A DNA stretch of 64,000 nucleotides from Hydra vulgaris. Lineage: Eukaryota; Cnidaria; Hydrozoa; Anthoathecata; Hydridae. Of this stretch, positions 24,975-36,699 are shown piece by piece. The stretch covers positions 27,335,001-27,399,000 of the forward strand of contig NC_088921.1 of the NCBI RefSeq assembly GCF_038396675.1. Reading direction: 5' to 3'. A program made the translations under genes and the position numbers. The stretch's first letter is position 1, and each line of letters begins with the position of its first letter. A model generated the notes under the pieces. That model searched no databases and was not told the DNA's origin. It worked only from the letters and a program-made list of their open reading frames with translations.

Positions 24975-25421
24975 AAAATAGTATCATTTTTTGATTTTTA
25001 CAGATTTTCCAAAAAACATTTTTTTGACTCAATCTCGAACATCTTGGGTTTACAATAAATCCTTTAGAACTAAACATTCTTTCTGATGACAACTTAATGC
25101 CGCAATACAAAGATATTTTTTGGACAATTGTGATAATTGAGGTAGTGTAACATTATTCATTTTCCACCAAAATACTGGATCTTCCTCCACACTAATTTCA
25201 TGCGTTTGATCATACACCAGCATCTCATTACTTAAATTGACGCTTTTAAAGAGATTTGTTTGGTCTGATGATAACGGTCCATCTTTTTCTTTCATTTTGC
25301 CTTTTAAAATGAAAAGCAGTTTTTTTAAGGTAGTTTTGGATTTTTTCAGAGGTTCAACTGCCTCAATCGGTTCTTCCTCAGGAACTCCTGTAAAACTTAT
25401 AATTTTTTTGCATTTTTTCAT
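24975..25421 (-). pseudogene. hAT C-terminal dimerisation domain, relic
   Basis: The minus-strand frame has FWWKMNNVTLPQLSQLSKKY and LCIAALSCHQ; after a shift near 25075 it continues RMFSSKGFIVNPRCSRLS. Together they form the WWK...PxLSxLAKKYLC...SERxFS signature of BED-type hAT transposases. The rest of the transposase was not found upstream, so this is a fragment. Confidence 0.78.
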
Positions 25422-25999
25422 TCCATTTATAATACACTGCTTTAAATAATTTATATATGAAATTTAGGCAAAAGTTTTCTTAAATCTTGGATCAAAATAA
25501 GTTGCAGTATTCAAATTTGCTTACAGCTGCAAATCATCATCGTGGTAAAAAAGATAATTTTTCTTTTTTTTTTTTTTCATCTCACGAGCTAATAAATAAT
25601 CGATTACTTTTGGACTAGTACATTAGGGTACATTTTAAACTTTTTATTGAAATTTTAGTCGGGGTTTTTACCAGTAATAAAATTTGATCTAAAAACCCTA
25701 AATCAAAAATTTTGAATTTAGGACAATTTTTGAATCCCCCAGAAAACATTGGAAGTTTGAATAACGGATTGCGCAATTGTTGTGCAACTTTTTTATCCTC
25801 TAATTGTTATAGTTACTTATTGGGGTTTACATAAGTTCATTATTAACGATTAGAAAACATTTATACAAAACTTTATTAATTTACGACTATTAGTACTTAT
25901 CCCACAAAAGATTTATTGAAATATTAATAAATATACAATTAATAACGTCACTGAAATTTTATTTGTTTGTATGTTGAAAATTAATTTTAATTGATTTCT

Positions 26000-27844
26000 T
26001 TAAGACATATGCAACTTTAAAGCTTTTTCGATGCTTTTTTACAACTTAAGCATGTTTCTCTCTCTCTCTACTGGATCAAAACATTTGTCTTTGATGTCTC
26101 CTATACGCTTGATACCTCGCTCTGCAATATTGTTGACACAGGTATGATTGCATACAAATTTTTGCGACGTTAAAGTCTTGGAACTTGTTCCAATGTTCTT
26201 ATGAAACGTTTTTCCATTCTTGGGGTCTGCCTAATTTTAACAAATGAAAAAACAATCATGACTTTTTGGCAATAAAAGACAATAAAAAAGGTTTTTCTTC
26301 GTCGAGCCAAATAATAATCGGAGTCTTCGGTGTATATGGAGTAAATACTATAGGTCTTGGTAAGTTTAATAGTTTCTGACCCATCATAGTCTTTTCTGCA
26401 TAACTCACAGAGTCGCCCAAAAAGAAAAAGAATACTAGCTACTCAGATAAGTATCCAAGGTATCTTTCAAAAGACTTGATAGTTTCCTCTGCATTTTTAA
26501 GGTCTATTGATTTAAACTTCCTCAATAAATAAAAGAAATGCAGATCATTAGCTGAAGCAGCAGAAGTAATAGCAAATTGAAGAAAGTACTTTGTGTAAAA
26601 AAGACAAAGGTACTGAGCCATCCTCTCAACCTTTCTTGCTTCTTCATCAGTAAGTTCAAAAGTACGAGGTGGCAGGAATATTTTTGTAAAATAAATGGCT
26701 TTCGACATCTACCTTGCATGATGATCAAAACAAGCAAGCGAATGTGGAAACCTCTTTTAATATGGCCTCCGAAAAAAATAGAGTAAGCTCCACTAGTTCG
26801 CGATAATCCTCACGAGAAAATGTTTTTCTCTCCAAGCAATCCATTGCACATTTCTTAACTTCAAGTGCTTGTTGAAATAAAAAAACAATTTTGATCATGA
26901 GGCCAGTCCCACACTCTTTTATATTCTTGTAAAGATCATGAAATTTTTCTTTGAACCATTCAAAAAACTGAACTCTTAGAGATTTATTTGACCAGTTCCG
27001 TCAATAATTTGAGGAGTACCTAGCAATTTAGAAGGTGGCCCTGCATACACAGCAAGTCGCTCTTCCTTTTTTCCAGTAGCTTGCCCAATAAATTTCCAAA
27101 CACTCAGGTGGAATCCAAATTTCATCAATTAATTTAGCTTCTTCAATTCTGTTAACTGATTTTGCTCTATGAACTGATGATTTAGAAAGTGTAACATCAT
27201 TTAAAGCTGCTCCACCTAATGCTATAGTCTTTCCCGAAATAAGTAGCTGTTGTCTTTCAGTAATATCGGATCCATCAGCAATAGCACACGTTGCTTTTAA
27301 TAGTTCTCTTTTTGAAATTTTCATCGTTATCCCTGATTTGCAATAATGTTTTTTTTTTCTCTTTCACTGAAAAATTTTTGTCTCCTTCACCTTCTTCCGA
27401 AATATCTGAAGAAAATTCATCAACCTCGTTGACTTAATTATTATCAGTAATGGTTAAAAATTTGAGTTGCTGTTTCTTAATATGAATCAATTCCTTTCTT
27501 TTTTTTCTTTCCTGATACTGTAGTTTGATGTAGCATTGTCACTATTTTTCAGCAAGTATTTTTTCAACTCCAGCCATTGAGCCCACTTGAGAAAACTTTC
27601 GGTGGCATTTTAGAAACTCCCAGTCTATAAGCCACTCGTCGTTACCAGAGTGTTTCAGCAATGTGTAATGCATACAGACAGTATGTGATATATCAAACAG
27701 ACTGTCCAGTTTAATCGTAAAAGATGTAGCTTTTTGCTTAACTTTTCTTTCTTGTCTCCTGCTTTCAGGAATTTTTTTCAGTGTCTCATATTCTTTTACC
27801 AAATGGACAATCTGATCAGCACAGTCCTTCTTGTTATGCTTCAT
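26000..27844 (-). pseudogene. Unnamed transposase-like gene with the catalytic middle deleted
   Basis: From high to low coordinates: FTIKLDSLFDISH (about 27710), a Ser/Glu-rich linker (27330-27420), VTLSKSSVHRAKSV (about 27190), then after a shift LAVYAGPPSKLLGTPQIIDG (about 27030), FFGGHIKRGFHIRLL (about 26760), MSKAIYFTKIFLP (about 26700), SIDLKNAEETIKSFERYL (about 26500) and VNNIAERGIKRIGDIKDK (about 26120). I know this order from a repetitive invertebrate family of unknown function. Relatives carry an FDTT...NTG and CRHH segment directly after the DGTG block; here the text jumps at about 26995 straight to the following region. An internal deletion has therefore removed the likely active site. 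Several other frameshifts are present. Confidence 0.68.
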
Positions 27845-28951
27845 TGGAATACGAGCAAGTAACCTCTACAATTTCGCTAACTAGATAATTTGCAATGAGT
27901 CTTGATTCTTTTCTAGGATTGCTTTCTCTCTCAAAAAGATATTTTTGAAATATAGCTCGATCCAATGATAGCTTTTCTTTTTTAAAGTTTTCTAAGGAAA
28001 AACCAACAATTCAATGATTTAAAAGAGAAGACGTCAGCTTTTTTATCGGCAATATTTTTGTTAATAGCAACAGTCTTGTTTATAACCATTTCCTGATGAG
28101 AATCTGGTATTTACACTACATAATTTGTTTGCTTTTTTCTCAAAAATTAATGTATTTTTATGCGCATCTTTTTTGAGTTTTTTGCGCGCAAATTCTAATA
28201 CTTTTTAACAATAATTTAAGTGTTCTTTTTTCCTTTTTTAGTTTATATGGTGCTTTGGTTTATTGCTCTTGGTTACTATGTTTTTTTTTCATAATTTATT
28301 ATATATTATTTCATTATGTTGTTAGTTAGCATTAACTGTTTGTTTGATTGCAATAAATTTTCTAATACTAAGTTTTATTAAATGGATAATAAATTTTTAA
28401 AGGTTAAGATAATAAATTTGCTAAGTAAGGCATACACACATTTTCAAACATTTTCTCGAGCTTTAATTTCGCCAAGTTGTACACACATTTTCCGAACGAC
28501 CTTTCTTATTTGTGCGTTTTTTATCCCTCATTTTTAAGCATTTTTTAGCGCCTTAGTAAAACATACGTATACAATACTCATTTTGCTAAAAAATATTGTG
28601 TGTTTGATACTAGAAGTCTGTTCAACACCTTTTAATAATTTTTAATTAATGGTATCTTCTCTCCTTCTCGCCTGAGTTTTTATTACTTTTTTCCTTTATT
28701 TTTTTTTCCTTTTTTGATATTTTACTCTCTTTGTTTTCTCTTGATCTTAAGATTTACTTCAAAATTATCTCACGTATATTTCTCGTGCACGCGCGCTCAC
28801 TCCTATCACATTTATATGTTTTTCTTTTTTTGATAAAAAATAATTATTTTTTATGAATAAGTTTTATATGTTCTTGTATTGAGGCAGTAGGCTTAAACCA
28901 GTTATCCTTTTGGACTGCTTGCCCGACTCAAAAAAACCTTTGCACTTGCAA

Positions 28952-29150
28952 GTATGCTCCACTGTGCCTGTACCTATTACAGTTAGTCGATGAGTAACAC
29001 TCCACTGTGTCTATCCCCATTTTAGTTAGTCGATGTATAGACACTCCAATGCGCCTGTCTCTATTTTATTTAGTCAATTTGTACTCCTGCTGTGGACATC
29101 CCTCTTTGAACCAGTCGATTTAATAACATTCCATTGCGCATTTCCCGATT
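28952..29150. repeat. Degenerate 44-bp minisatellite
   Basis: Four to five diverged tandem units start near 28956, 28999, 29043, 29087 and 29130. Each has CTCCA(C/A)TG(T/C)G(C/T)CT followed about 20 bp later by (A/T)TTAGTCGATG or a close variant. Confidence 0.7.
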
Positions 29151-29508
29151 TTTTATCTATAAGTTAAGCATGAATATAGATTAAGATTAACATTCACGCT
29201 ACCTAATTATTTGATCATGTATTCATACGCATCCACATCATAAGACTTCATCATTTTCTACGTCAGATTTATTATAATAATTGACTTTTTTGTTTTATTC
29301 AGTATTCGCACGTTTAGCTGATATCGTTAATACTAATAGATCCGGGTTCGTATCCCACCACAGCACATAATTTTTCTTTTTTTTAATTTTTATCTTTGCA
29401 TGGTTTTATACCTGTTTTTAGATGCCATTTACTTTTATTCTTTTGTTAATAAATCTTTTGTCTGGTTTTAACACAACACGATTCCTTATAAGTTAGATCT
29501 ACACTGAT

Positions 29509-29540
29509 GACTAAACATGTCGGCGTTGACATGTTTAGTC
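29509..29540. repeat. 13-bp perfect inverted repeat
   Basis: GACTAAACATGTC and GACATGTTTAGTC pair around a 6-base loop GGCGTT. Confidence 0.8.
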
Positions 29541-30151
29541 GTGCAAGCTCTCTCTTCTCTTTTTGTGCATCCAGCGTGCTAATAAAGATATATACGTAAA
29601 CAATGAATATAAGTAACTTTTATTTTTTGGTTTAATTTTTTGCTTTTATATCGGACATTTGTCCTAAACCTTTTTAAAAATCTTTAGCTAAATCTTACTC
29701 TAATATAACCCTTGCTCTTTCTTCACTGAGGCTTCCACAACTGCATGTGTTTCATTAAAGTAACTGGTTTAGTCCGGTTAAAAAATATTTACATTTATCA
29801 GTCAGCATCTTTTTAAAACATCTTAGTTTGAATAAGATGCAAACTGATTTGTATTTAATAAATAAAATATTTCAGATCTCCTAATTTACAGACTTTTGGC
29901 CTATTTATAATAAAATTAATATTTTCCGATTCCAATATTTAAAAAGTAGTTCTTAAATTAAACAAATTATCCAACTTTGATAAAACAATAAATAAATAAA
30001 AAAAAATCATTAAACTTAAATCAAGAATTGATTTTTTTACTTTTTTAAATATAATATTTCTCTATCCGTCCGTCAAAAGGCTTTCTTGTGGAAATTTCTG
30101 TTAATATAAGAATATATACATCATTTAAGAATGTTATACATAATATAAGAT

Positions 30152-30308
30152 GTTATACATCATGTTAAACATCAAAGAATGTTATACATCATGTTAAACA
30201 TCAAAGAATGTTATACATCATGTTAAACATCAAAGAATGTTATACATCATGTTAAACATCAAAGAATGTTATACATCATGTTAAACATCAAAGAATGTTA
30301 TACATCAT
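30152..30308. repeat. 29-bp minisatellite, about 5.4 copies
   Basis: Five identical tandem copies of a unit beginning GTTATACATCATGTTAAACA start at 30152, 30181, 30210, 30239 and 30268, followed by a partial sixth. Perfect identity implies recent expansion. Diverged half-units flank it on both sides. Confidence 0.95.
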
Positions 30309-31208
30309 ATAATAATTTTTTACATCATATTCCCTTTTTTGTTATACATCATATAAGAATTTCCAAAGATATATACGATGTGCCAAAGTCAAATGCAAGC
30401 CACATGGTGGCATTAAGTAAATAATCAATCCTTTAATTTACAATGCTCCCTGAAATAATAAAGAATGTTTTTTTCAATTTTTCAAACTTCCAAAAGGCCT
30501 AAGTTAAAAAAGTTAAAAAATTCAAACAATTTCGCACCCATTGTATACAATTAGAAACAATAGAGTATTTACGTTGTGTGAATCTTTGTCAGGCTTAGGT
30601 CTTAGTTCAACTTTTGCATGTTCTCCATGTTCTTGCATATCAGTAATTGATTGAAAACAAATCTTTCTATAATGGGGGTTTAGTCTGAAAAACTTGCAAT
30701 TAAGAAAAACTCAAAATTTTTGTAAAGTGGGTAGATAGAAAACTCTGTAGTTTTTCATCAATATTACAAGACTGTTCATAATACTCACAGCTGAAACTAG
30801 TACCATCATTGTGATTTTCTTAAATTAGACCTACATCTGTATTAAAACAGTATTTTCTGAGTTTTGGAATTTTTACATTAGTTTTCTTGAGAATATTTTT
30901 TGAGACTTTAGATATCTGCGAAATTTGGACTTTACCCATTATTATTGAAGCAATATAACGACAAGATTTTTTACAGCTTTTGCAAACCGTAAACTTTCAA
31001 TTATATGAAGTAAAAAATCAGTGCTTTTATCTATTGCCTTGTCAACAATTTCTGAACATTTATTGGTTATATAATTCACAAAACTTTTAAAAAAAATTTA
31101 ATTTTACTAGTTTTAATAATTTAGTCAATAGTTTAATATAACTAAAAGCAAAATGTAGAACATCAGAAGTAGTATTTACAACTTACTTTTTACATCTTGC
31201 TTACTATT

Positions 31209-31616
31209 TTAATGAATGAAGTGTCTCATTCCGAGATTTAATATCTTCCGAGATTTAATATCACTGAGAATAGAACTACTTTTTCCAACAACGCATTTTC
31301 TTATACTCGTTAAGTCAATTATTACTATGTTATTATTTTGGTTGTTTATATTTGTATCAAAACATTGTTTATCAAATTTTATTTTCGGACAAGATTTCTT
31401 ATAAGTGGTAAATAAAATATCAATCAAATGATACTTCACCTCTTCACTTTTATACAAGCCAAAAAACTGAAAACCAGACCATTTTTTAGAACTAATGTAG
31501 TTTAATTTCCTAAAAGCTTCTTTCACAACAGAGAAGAAATGTAATGATTTGCAATCAATTGATAATTCAGGGGCAACAACTTGATAAGCAGGACCATTAT
31601 CTGACGTGAAGCACAA
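31209..31616 (-). CDS. Unrecognised open frame, possible gene relic
   Basis: A 135-codon frame starts MCFTSDNGPAYQ and includes LHFFSVVKEAFRKLNYI and KWSGFQFFGLYKSEEVKYH. The residue mix looks protein-like and not random AT translation. A short minus-strand open stretch upstream (about 31640-31720, KDFTLRLSLSESEEI) could belong to it. I do not recognise the family. It might be a transposon gene fragment or a chance frame in AT-rich DNA. Confidence 0.3.
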   Translation of the reverse strand: MCFTSDNGPAYQVVAPELSIDCKSLHFFSVVKEAFRKLNYISSKKWSGFQFFGLYKSEEVKYHLIDILFTTYKKSCPKIKFDKQCFDTNINNQNNNIVIIDLTSIRKCVVGKSSSILSDIKSRKILNLGMRHFIH

Positions 31617-31828
31617 ACCTTTGGGATTGGATGGATTTTTTTTTTCTAATTTCTTCAGATTCAGATAAACTTAAACGTAACGTAAAATCTTTAGAGTCAA
31701 ATCCATAAAATCATTTTCCATTTAGGCTGCCATTTATTTTATCACTAAAAAAAACCAAACAACTTCAAGACAAAATGTTGGATTAATGCAGATATATCTT
31801 TTTTGTATATTGTTATCACGCATAATTC

Positions 31829-31896
31829 TAACCAATCTAATGGAAAATCTTTATACGAAGGAATCTTCGTATAAAGATTTTCCATTAGATTGGTTA
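31829..31896. repeat. Perfect 32-bp stem hairpin with 4-base loop
   Basis: Positions 31829-31860 and 31865-31896 are exact reverse complements (core GGAAAATCTTTATACGAAG) around the loop GAAT. Confidence 0.95.
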
Positions 31897-31982
31897 ATAT
31901 TTTAAAATATGGTACATAAAAATGTATACAAAAAATGTATACATAAAACACCCAAAATTTTATCACAGTTAGGTGTAATTCG

Positions 31983-32088
31983 AATGTTTCATTTAATATG
32001 TTTTTAAATATTTATAAAGGTAGAATATCTTTACAAATGTTTCATTTCCTATGTTTTCAAATATTTATAAAGGTAGAATATCTTTACA
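31983..32088. repeat. 53-bp tandem duplication
   Basis: ATGTTTCATTT...AAATATTTATAAAGGTAGAATATCTTTACAA occurs twice head to tail with a few mismatches. Confidence 0.85.
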
Positions 32089-32848
32089 AGTAATTAAAAT
32101 ATAAAATTAATTATTGACTTTTCACCCATAACTCTTTTTGCATGAATTCCTAATGAAACATAAAAAGTTTCACTTTATTGAAAAAACGGGTTTTTTTCTT
32201 AGTAAAAGAAGTATAAATAACTTCCGAACCTTTTGAACACATCTTTTGATATGAGTTAATAAAATTATAAATTATAAATCACCACCAATTAAGTTCTCTG
32301 GTTGCAAGCATCAGAACACTGTTCATATTATATTTTTTGAAAATCTAAAGCACACACTATTTTTCACTATGACAGACGCTTATCCATCTCAAAATTTTAA
32401 TATAAAATCAACTGAGAATTAGTTAATGTGTATATATTCATGTATATAAATAAAATTATATTTTCATAATAATTTTTTCAAAATCTATTTGAAAAGGTTT
32501 TGATCACATATTATTTATCTTAATTTAACTATGTCATAATCTTTAACAAGCTGAACACACAACTGAACACAAAAAAACGCTGATTTAGTTGCAACAATAT
32601 TTTTGCCACTTTTCAGGCTGTTCATTCAACTATAAAAATATTCGCTTTCATAAGCAAGAAGTGTTGATTCATAAGTTATAATTTCATCAAAACATCAAAA
32701 TTCTCATTTACTTCTGTTTGTTTAACAAAGAAGTCGCTGACTTTTTTTTTTAACTATAACATTTATTTTCCAGTTTAATTAACAACAAATAAATACAAAT
32801 AAAAAAAAATGTGTATATTCTTGGAACGCAAATGACACTATAATCTTA
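32089..32848. other. AT-rich, nothing recognised
   Basis: No coding or repeat structure that I can support. Confidence 0.4.
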
Positions 32849-33129
32849 CCCAGTGGGCAAAAGTACGTTTTTCAAACGTTTGGTAAATTTTTGTTGGTCG
32901 CTTAAACGACGATTGTGTAAGTAAAACGCTCGAACAACGTTCAAACAACGTTTTAATAGGAATCTTTATATCATTTGATTAAATATTTTACGGGACCTTA
33001 AAAAAACGTTTCAAAACGATTTTTCCAAGTAACAAACTCATACGACAGTAAAGAAACTTTTTTTTAAATTATACATTCATAAGTTCATTGATGACTCCTA
33101 CTAAGATATATGGTCATACATAAATACAG

Positions 33130-33218
<89 letters not shown>

Positions 33219-33255
33219 TATAATATATAACATATATTTATATATAAAATATAAT

Positions 33256-33290
<35 letters not shown>

Positions 33291-33356
33291 TCTATTTATA
33301 TATATATATAGTATATATATATATATATATGAATATATATATAATATATATATATA

Positions 33357-33368
<12 letters not shown>
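33130..33368. repeat. TA-rich microsatellite
   Basis: (TA)n with AATATATAA variants inside the CCAGTGGGC element. Confidence 0.95.
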
Positions 33369-33428
<60 letters not shown>

Positions 33429-33448
33429 GGAGAGGGAGAGAGAGAGAG
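33369..33448. repeat. (GA)n microsatellite
   Basis: About 80 bp of AG dinucleotides directly following the (TA)n tract, with a few GGGA interruptions. Confidence 0.95.
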
Positions 33449-33859
33449 CTACAGTTTACCAAAATTATATTTATTGCACTCTTCTCATTGAAGACTTTTC
33501 AAACGTAATAAATATTTGTTGACTTCAGTACATACATAATGCTAAGACTTAGTATTATGTATGCACTTAGTCTAAGTATGGTTGAGTTAAAAACTAAATT
33601 TTTTTATAATCAATGATTTTTACTACTTAATTCAGTTGATTATAAAACTTGTAGAATGTATCTGTATATTAGGTTGACGATTACAGAAATATTTACTTAA
33701 TATTAACACTTTATTTTGTCAATAAAAATGTGTGATACATGCATAAAGGTTGTTTCAAAACATTAGAAACTTCAAGTTCTAAAATTCAAGAAACATTTTT
33801 TTTTAATAATTAGTTCACATATATGCAAACTTTTTGAAAGATTATAAAAATGTTTGTGT

Positions 33860-33860
<1 letters not shown>

Positions 33861-33945
<85 letters not shown>
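33861..33945. repeat. (TA)n microsatellite
   Basis: Uninterrupted TA run on the left flank of the foldback element. Confidence 0.95.
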
Positions 33946-33948
<3 letters not shown>

Positions 33949-33999
33949 TGGCGGATCCAGCATTTTTTGATCTTTGAGATAGCTAACTTCCAGACATGG

Positions 34000-34515
34000 A
34001 GCTAACTCCAAACATTTATATGTTTATACTTATGTCAAATAATGAGTTTGCAAAAATTTGCGATGATTCGACGCTGGGAACAAAAAAGCCCCAAAATTTT
34101 TGCTACATCTTCCCCAAACGTGAGAGCAACAAGTTAATAAAATATTTTTTGTACTATTCTCAACTAGACTTATATTTATCGATAATTTTTAAGTTTCATA
34201 GTATTATCTCTCAGCGTTCAAAAATTATGACCATATAAAAGTTAAACCCCCTCAAATTGAGGGGGGTTTAAACTTTATATGGTCCTTATTTTTGAACGCT
34301 TAAAGATAATACTATGAAACTTAAAAATTATCGATGAATATATGTCTAGTTGAGAATAGTACAAAAAATATTTTATCAACTTGTTGCTCTCACGTTTGGG
34401 GCAGGTATAGCAAAAATATTGGGGTTTTTTTGTTCCCAGCCTCCAATCATCGCAATTTTTTGCAAACTCTCATTATTTGACATAAGTATAAACACATAAA
34501 TGTTTGGAGTTAGCT
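34000..34515. repeat. 516-bp foldback palindrome
   Basis: Two arms of about 255 bp pair around 34256 (CCCCCTCAA-A-TTGAGGGGG), with about 90 percent matching by eye. The ends are AGCTAACTCCAAACATTTAT and its complement. It is flanked on both sides by (TA)n. CAGTGGCGGATCCAGC at 33946 just outside is reminiscent of a transposon terminus. No gene inside. Confidence 0.9.
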
Positions 34516-34516
34516 G

Positions 34517-34625
<109 letters not shown>

Positions 34626-35260
34626 TATAATTAATTTTTTTATGTATTTAAAATTTTTTTTTCAAATATAATAATAAAGTTAAGCTACCATTTTCAATTT
34701 TGAGTAACAAAGGTACAAATAAAGTTACAATGAAATGATCATAATCTAAAGCAACGTAAGCTTACGATCATAATCTAAAACAAAGTAAGTCTTTTAATGA
34801 ATGCATAAAGCTATTTCCATCTAGATTATTTCACTCCAACTAGCAATTGCTCTACCATATTTATTCGAGTAGAACTTCTAGTAGAAATAACTTTGTATAC
34901 ATAATATTGAGCAATGATTTTTTTTTATTAGTAACAATCATCGATTATAAAAAAATTGAGAAACTGTACATTAGGTAAAAAAATACAAAATTATTTATTT
35001 CACCTTTTAAAGAATGACAATTGCAAATATTGACAAGCGTAAATTTTGACTACAGAACTAAAAAGATGTAAGATACACACATAAAGTGATTTAGAGACTT
35101 CAAGAATCAGGTTGCTATTATAAATTTATCTCATGCGTGCAAACTTTTTAATAATTTTACAAAATTGGTTTTATATCTAATATTCTTAACTAAATACTTC
35201 AATGTAAGTCTATTTAAAAGAGTGTGAAATCTTTTGTATTGTTTTTTAATATCAATTTAG

Positions 35261-35340
35261 AGCGAAAAGTGGTACGTATCGCAATTATTTGCACATTAGA
35301 GAAGCTAGTCCTGATATTATACTGCAAAAAGTTGCCAAAA
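35261..35340 (+). CDS. Internal exon of an unrecognised spliced gene
   Basis: An 80-bp block follows a clear acceptor (ATATCAATTTAG) and ends at a strong donor (GCCAAAA then GTAAGT). It is open in one phase for 26 codons, SGTYRNYLHIREASPDIILQ within it. Its end phase joins exactly to the exon at 36154, restoring AGA across the junction. It lies inside the CCAGTGGGC element, so it may be part of that element's gene. The family is unknown to me and no upstream exon was found. Confidence 0.5.
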
Positions 35341-35458
35341 GTAAGTTCATCTGTTTTTATGCTAAATAAAACTAGATAATTTTTTTTCAAAAAGTTAAAA
35401 ATGTGTATTTATTTTTAACAAGTTAATAAATAATACATGAAACATTTCTTCAACCAGT

Positions 35459-35690
35459 TTTTTTTTTTTTTTTTTTTCATGTGCCCCAAGAAGTCCTTAC
35501 GGTCTTATCACAGAGGATTGCGGATGAGCGTTTAATTGGAAGTTCACGCCTCCATCCAATATGATATTGCAAAACTTGCCTAGAGGTGGGGTTCAAACCA
35601 CCATACCATGCCTAATGTCTGAAATCAAAAAGTCCTTATCTGCAGTGAATATCCTGGAGGAAAAGACTGAGTGCGAAGATTCATTATTTT
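35459..35690 (-). mobile_element. Candidate SINE, minus orientation
   Basis: A run of 21 T (35458-35478) reads as a poly(A) tail on the minus strand. Upstream of it is a roughly 210-bp GC-richer body with GGTTTGAACCCCACC near 35600, which resembles an RNA polymerase III B-box. The composition contrasts with the surroundings. No A-box could be assigned. Confidence 0.45.
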
Positions 35691-36153
35691 TTTATTATAA
35701 AATAAATGATACAACAAGGTTTGATGAAAATTAAATAGTTTTAAATAAAAAAGTAAAGTTGTATCTGTTACTATATTCTTGTTTACATTTATGTATAAAG
35801 TTTTCCTAAATAAAATAAAATGTGATCAAACTAAATATATTCTATGATTTTTGAAGGTCTTTTTCTGATTTTGCTATTAATGTATTGGATGAAATGTCAA
35901 AATCTGTAATAGCATTGCTTAAGAATACTGGAAATTATGGAAATCGATAATTTAAAATAAAAACTTTATTGTTTAGAGTAATAATAGATAACTTTTTAAT
36001 AAATATGATGTAGATGTCGTTTATATTGTTCTTTTTACATACTGTATGAAATTTTAAATTACTTATTTCTTATTATTATTATTTATATTTTGATTTATTT
36101 TTTTACCTTCTAGTGAAATGCATGAAAGATTTCTATGTTTTTTTTCTTTTTAG

Positions 36154-36242
36154 GAGCATGTGTGCCACATGCTGCAAAATTCGATTTGGTCGATAAGTTG
36201 AGAGGCAATCTTTTGAAGAGAACTCTTAATAGAATAGCATAA
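36154..36242 (+). CDS. Terminal exon of the unrecognised spliced gene
   Basis: A pyrimidine tract TTTTTTTTCTTTTTAG ends at 36153. The following 89 bp encode ACVPHAAKFDLVDKLRGNLL, then KRTLNRIA and a TAA stop in the phase set by the exon at 35261. AAATAAA at about 36278 could be a polyadenylation signal. The intron would be 813 bp. The product end is basic with no domain I recognise. Confidence 0.5.
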
Positions 36243-36699
36243 AAATTACTTTATTATGTTTTTGAATGCTTAAATTGTAAATAAACACAAAATGTTTAAA
36301 CTCTTAGTTATTTATCCGGATCTCGGCTGTTTGACCTAAGTTTTCATTTGTGAAAAGGTATTTTTTCTCTATAACATAAGTTATTTATCTAAATAACTTT
36401 TACTTAAAAAAAAGGTTTTTCGGAAAACGTTTTATCGTTAAAAACGATAAAATGTTTTATTTTGGAATTAATAAAAACCAATAAATAACGTTTTCAGAAA
36501 AACGTTCGGTCACTGCTTCATATGGACGTTCAAAAAACCAATAAAAAACGTTTTTTGAAGGACCCTTAAAAAAAAGTTCAAAAAACGCTTTTAAAAAACG
36601 TCCGGTCACCGTTTCATATGGATGTTTAAAAGACCAATAAAAAACGTTTCTACGGGACCATTAAAAAACTTTCGCAAAACGTTCTTGTGCCCACTGGCA

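Larger units (their letters stand above)
28160..30150. other. Mostly non-coding AT-rich stretch
   Basis: No recognised protein block. It contains the 44-bp minisatellite at 28952-29150, a hairpin at 29509-29540 and, at about 29343-29360, GGTTCGTATCCC, which resembles a tRNA B-box. A possible A-box-like TTTAGCTGATATCG lies about 25 bases upstream, but no cloverleaf can be folded convincingly. Confidence 0.45.

Noticed and set aside
29343..29360. Possible tRNA gene from a GGTTCGTATCCC B-box-like word
   Set aside because: No acceptor stem or D/anticodon arms can be paired around it; kept only as a remark.
30152..30308. CRISPR-like array
   Set aside because: Units are contiguous without spacers and the context is eukaryotic; it is a minisatellite.
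33772..34011. 79-codon minus-strand frame
   Set aside because: Its core is translated (TA)n; the rest is short and featureless.
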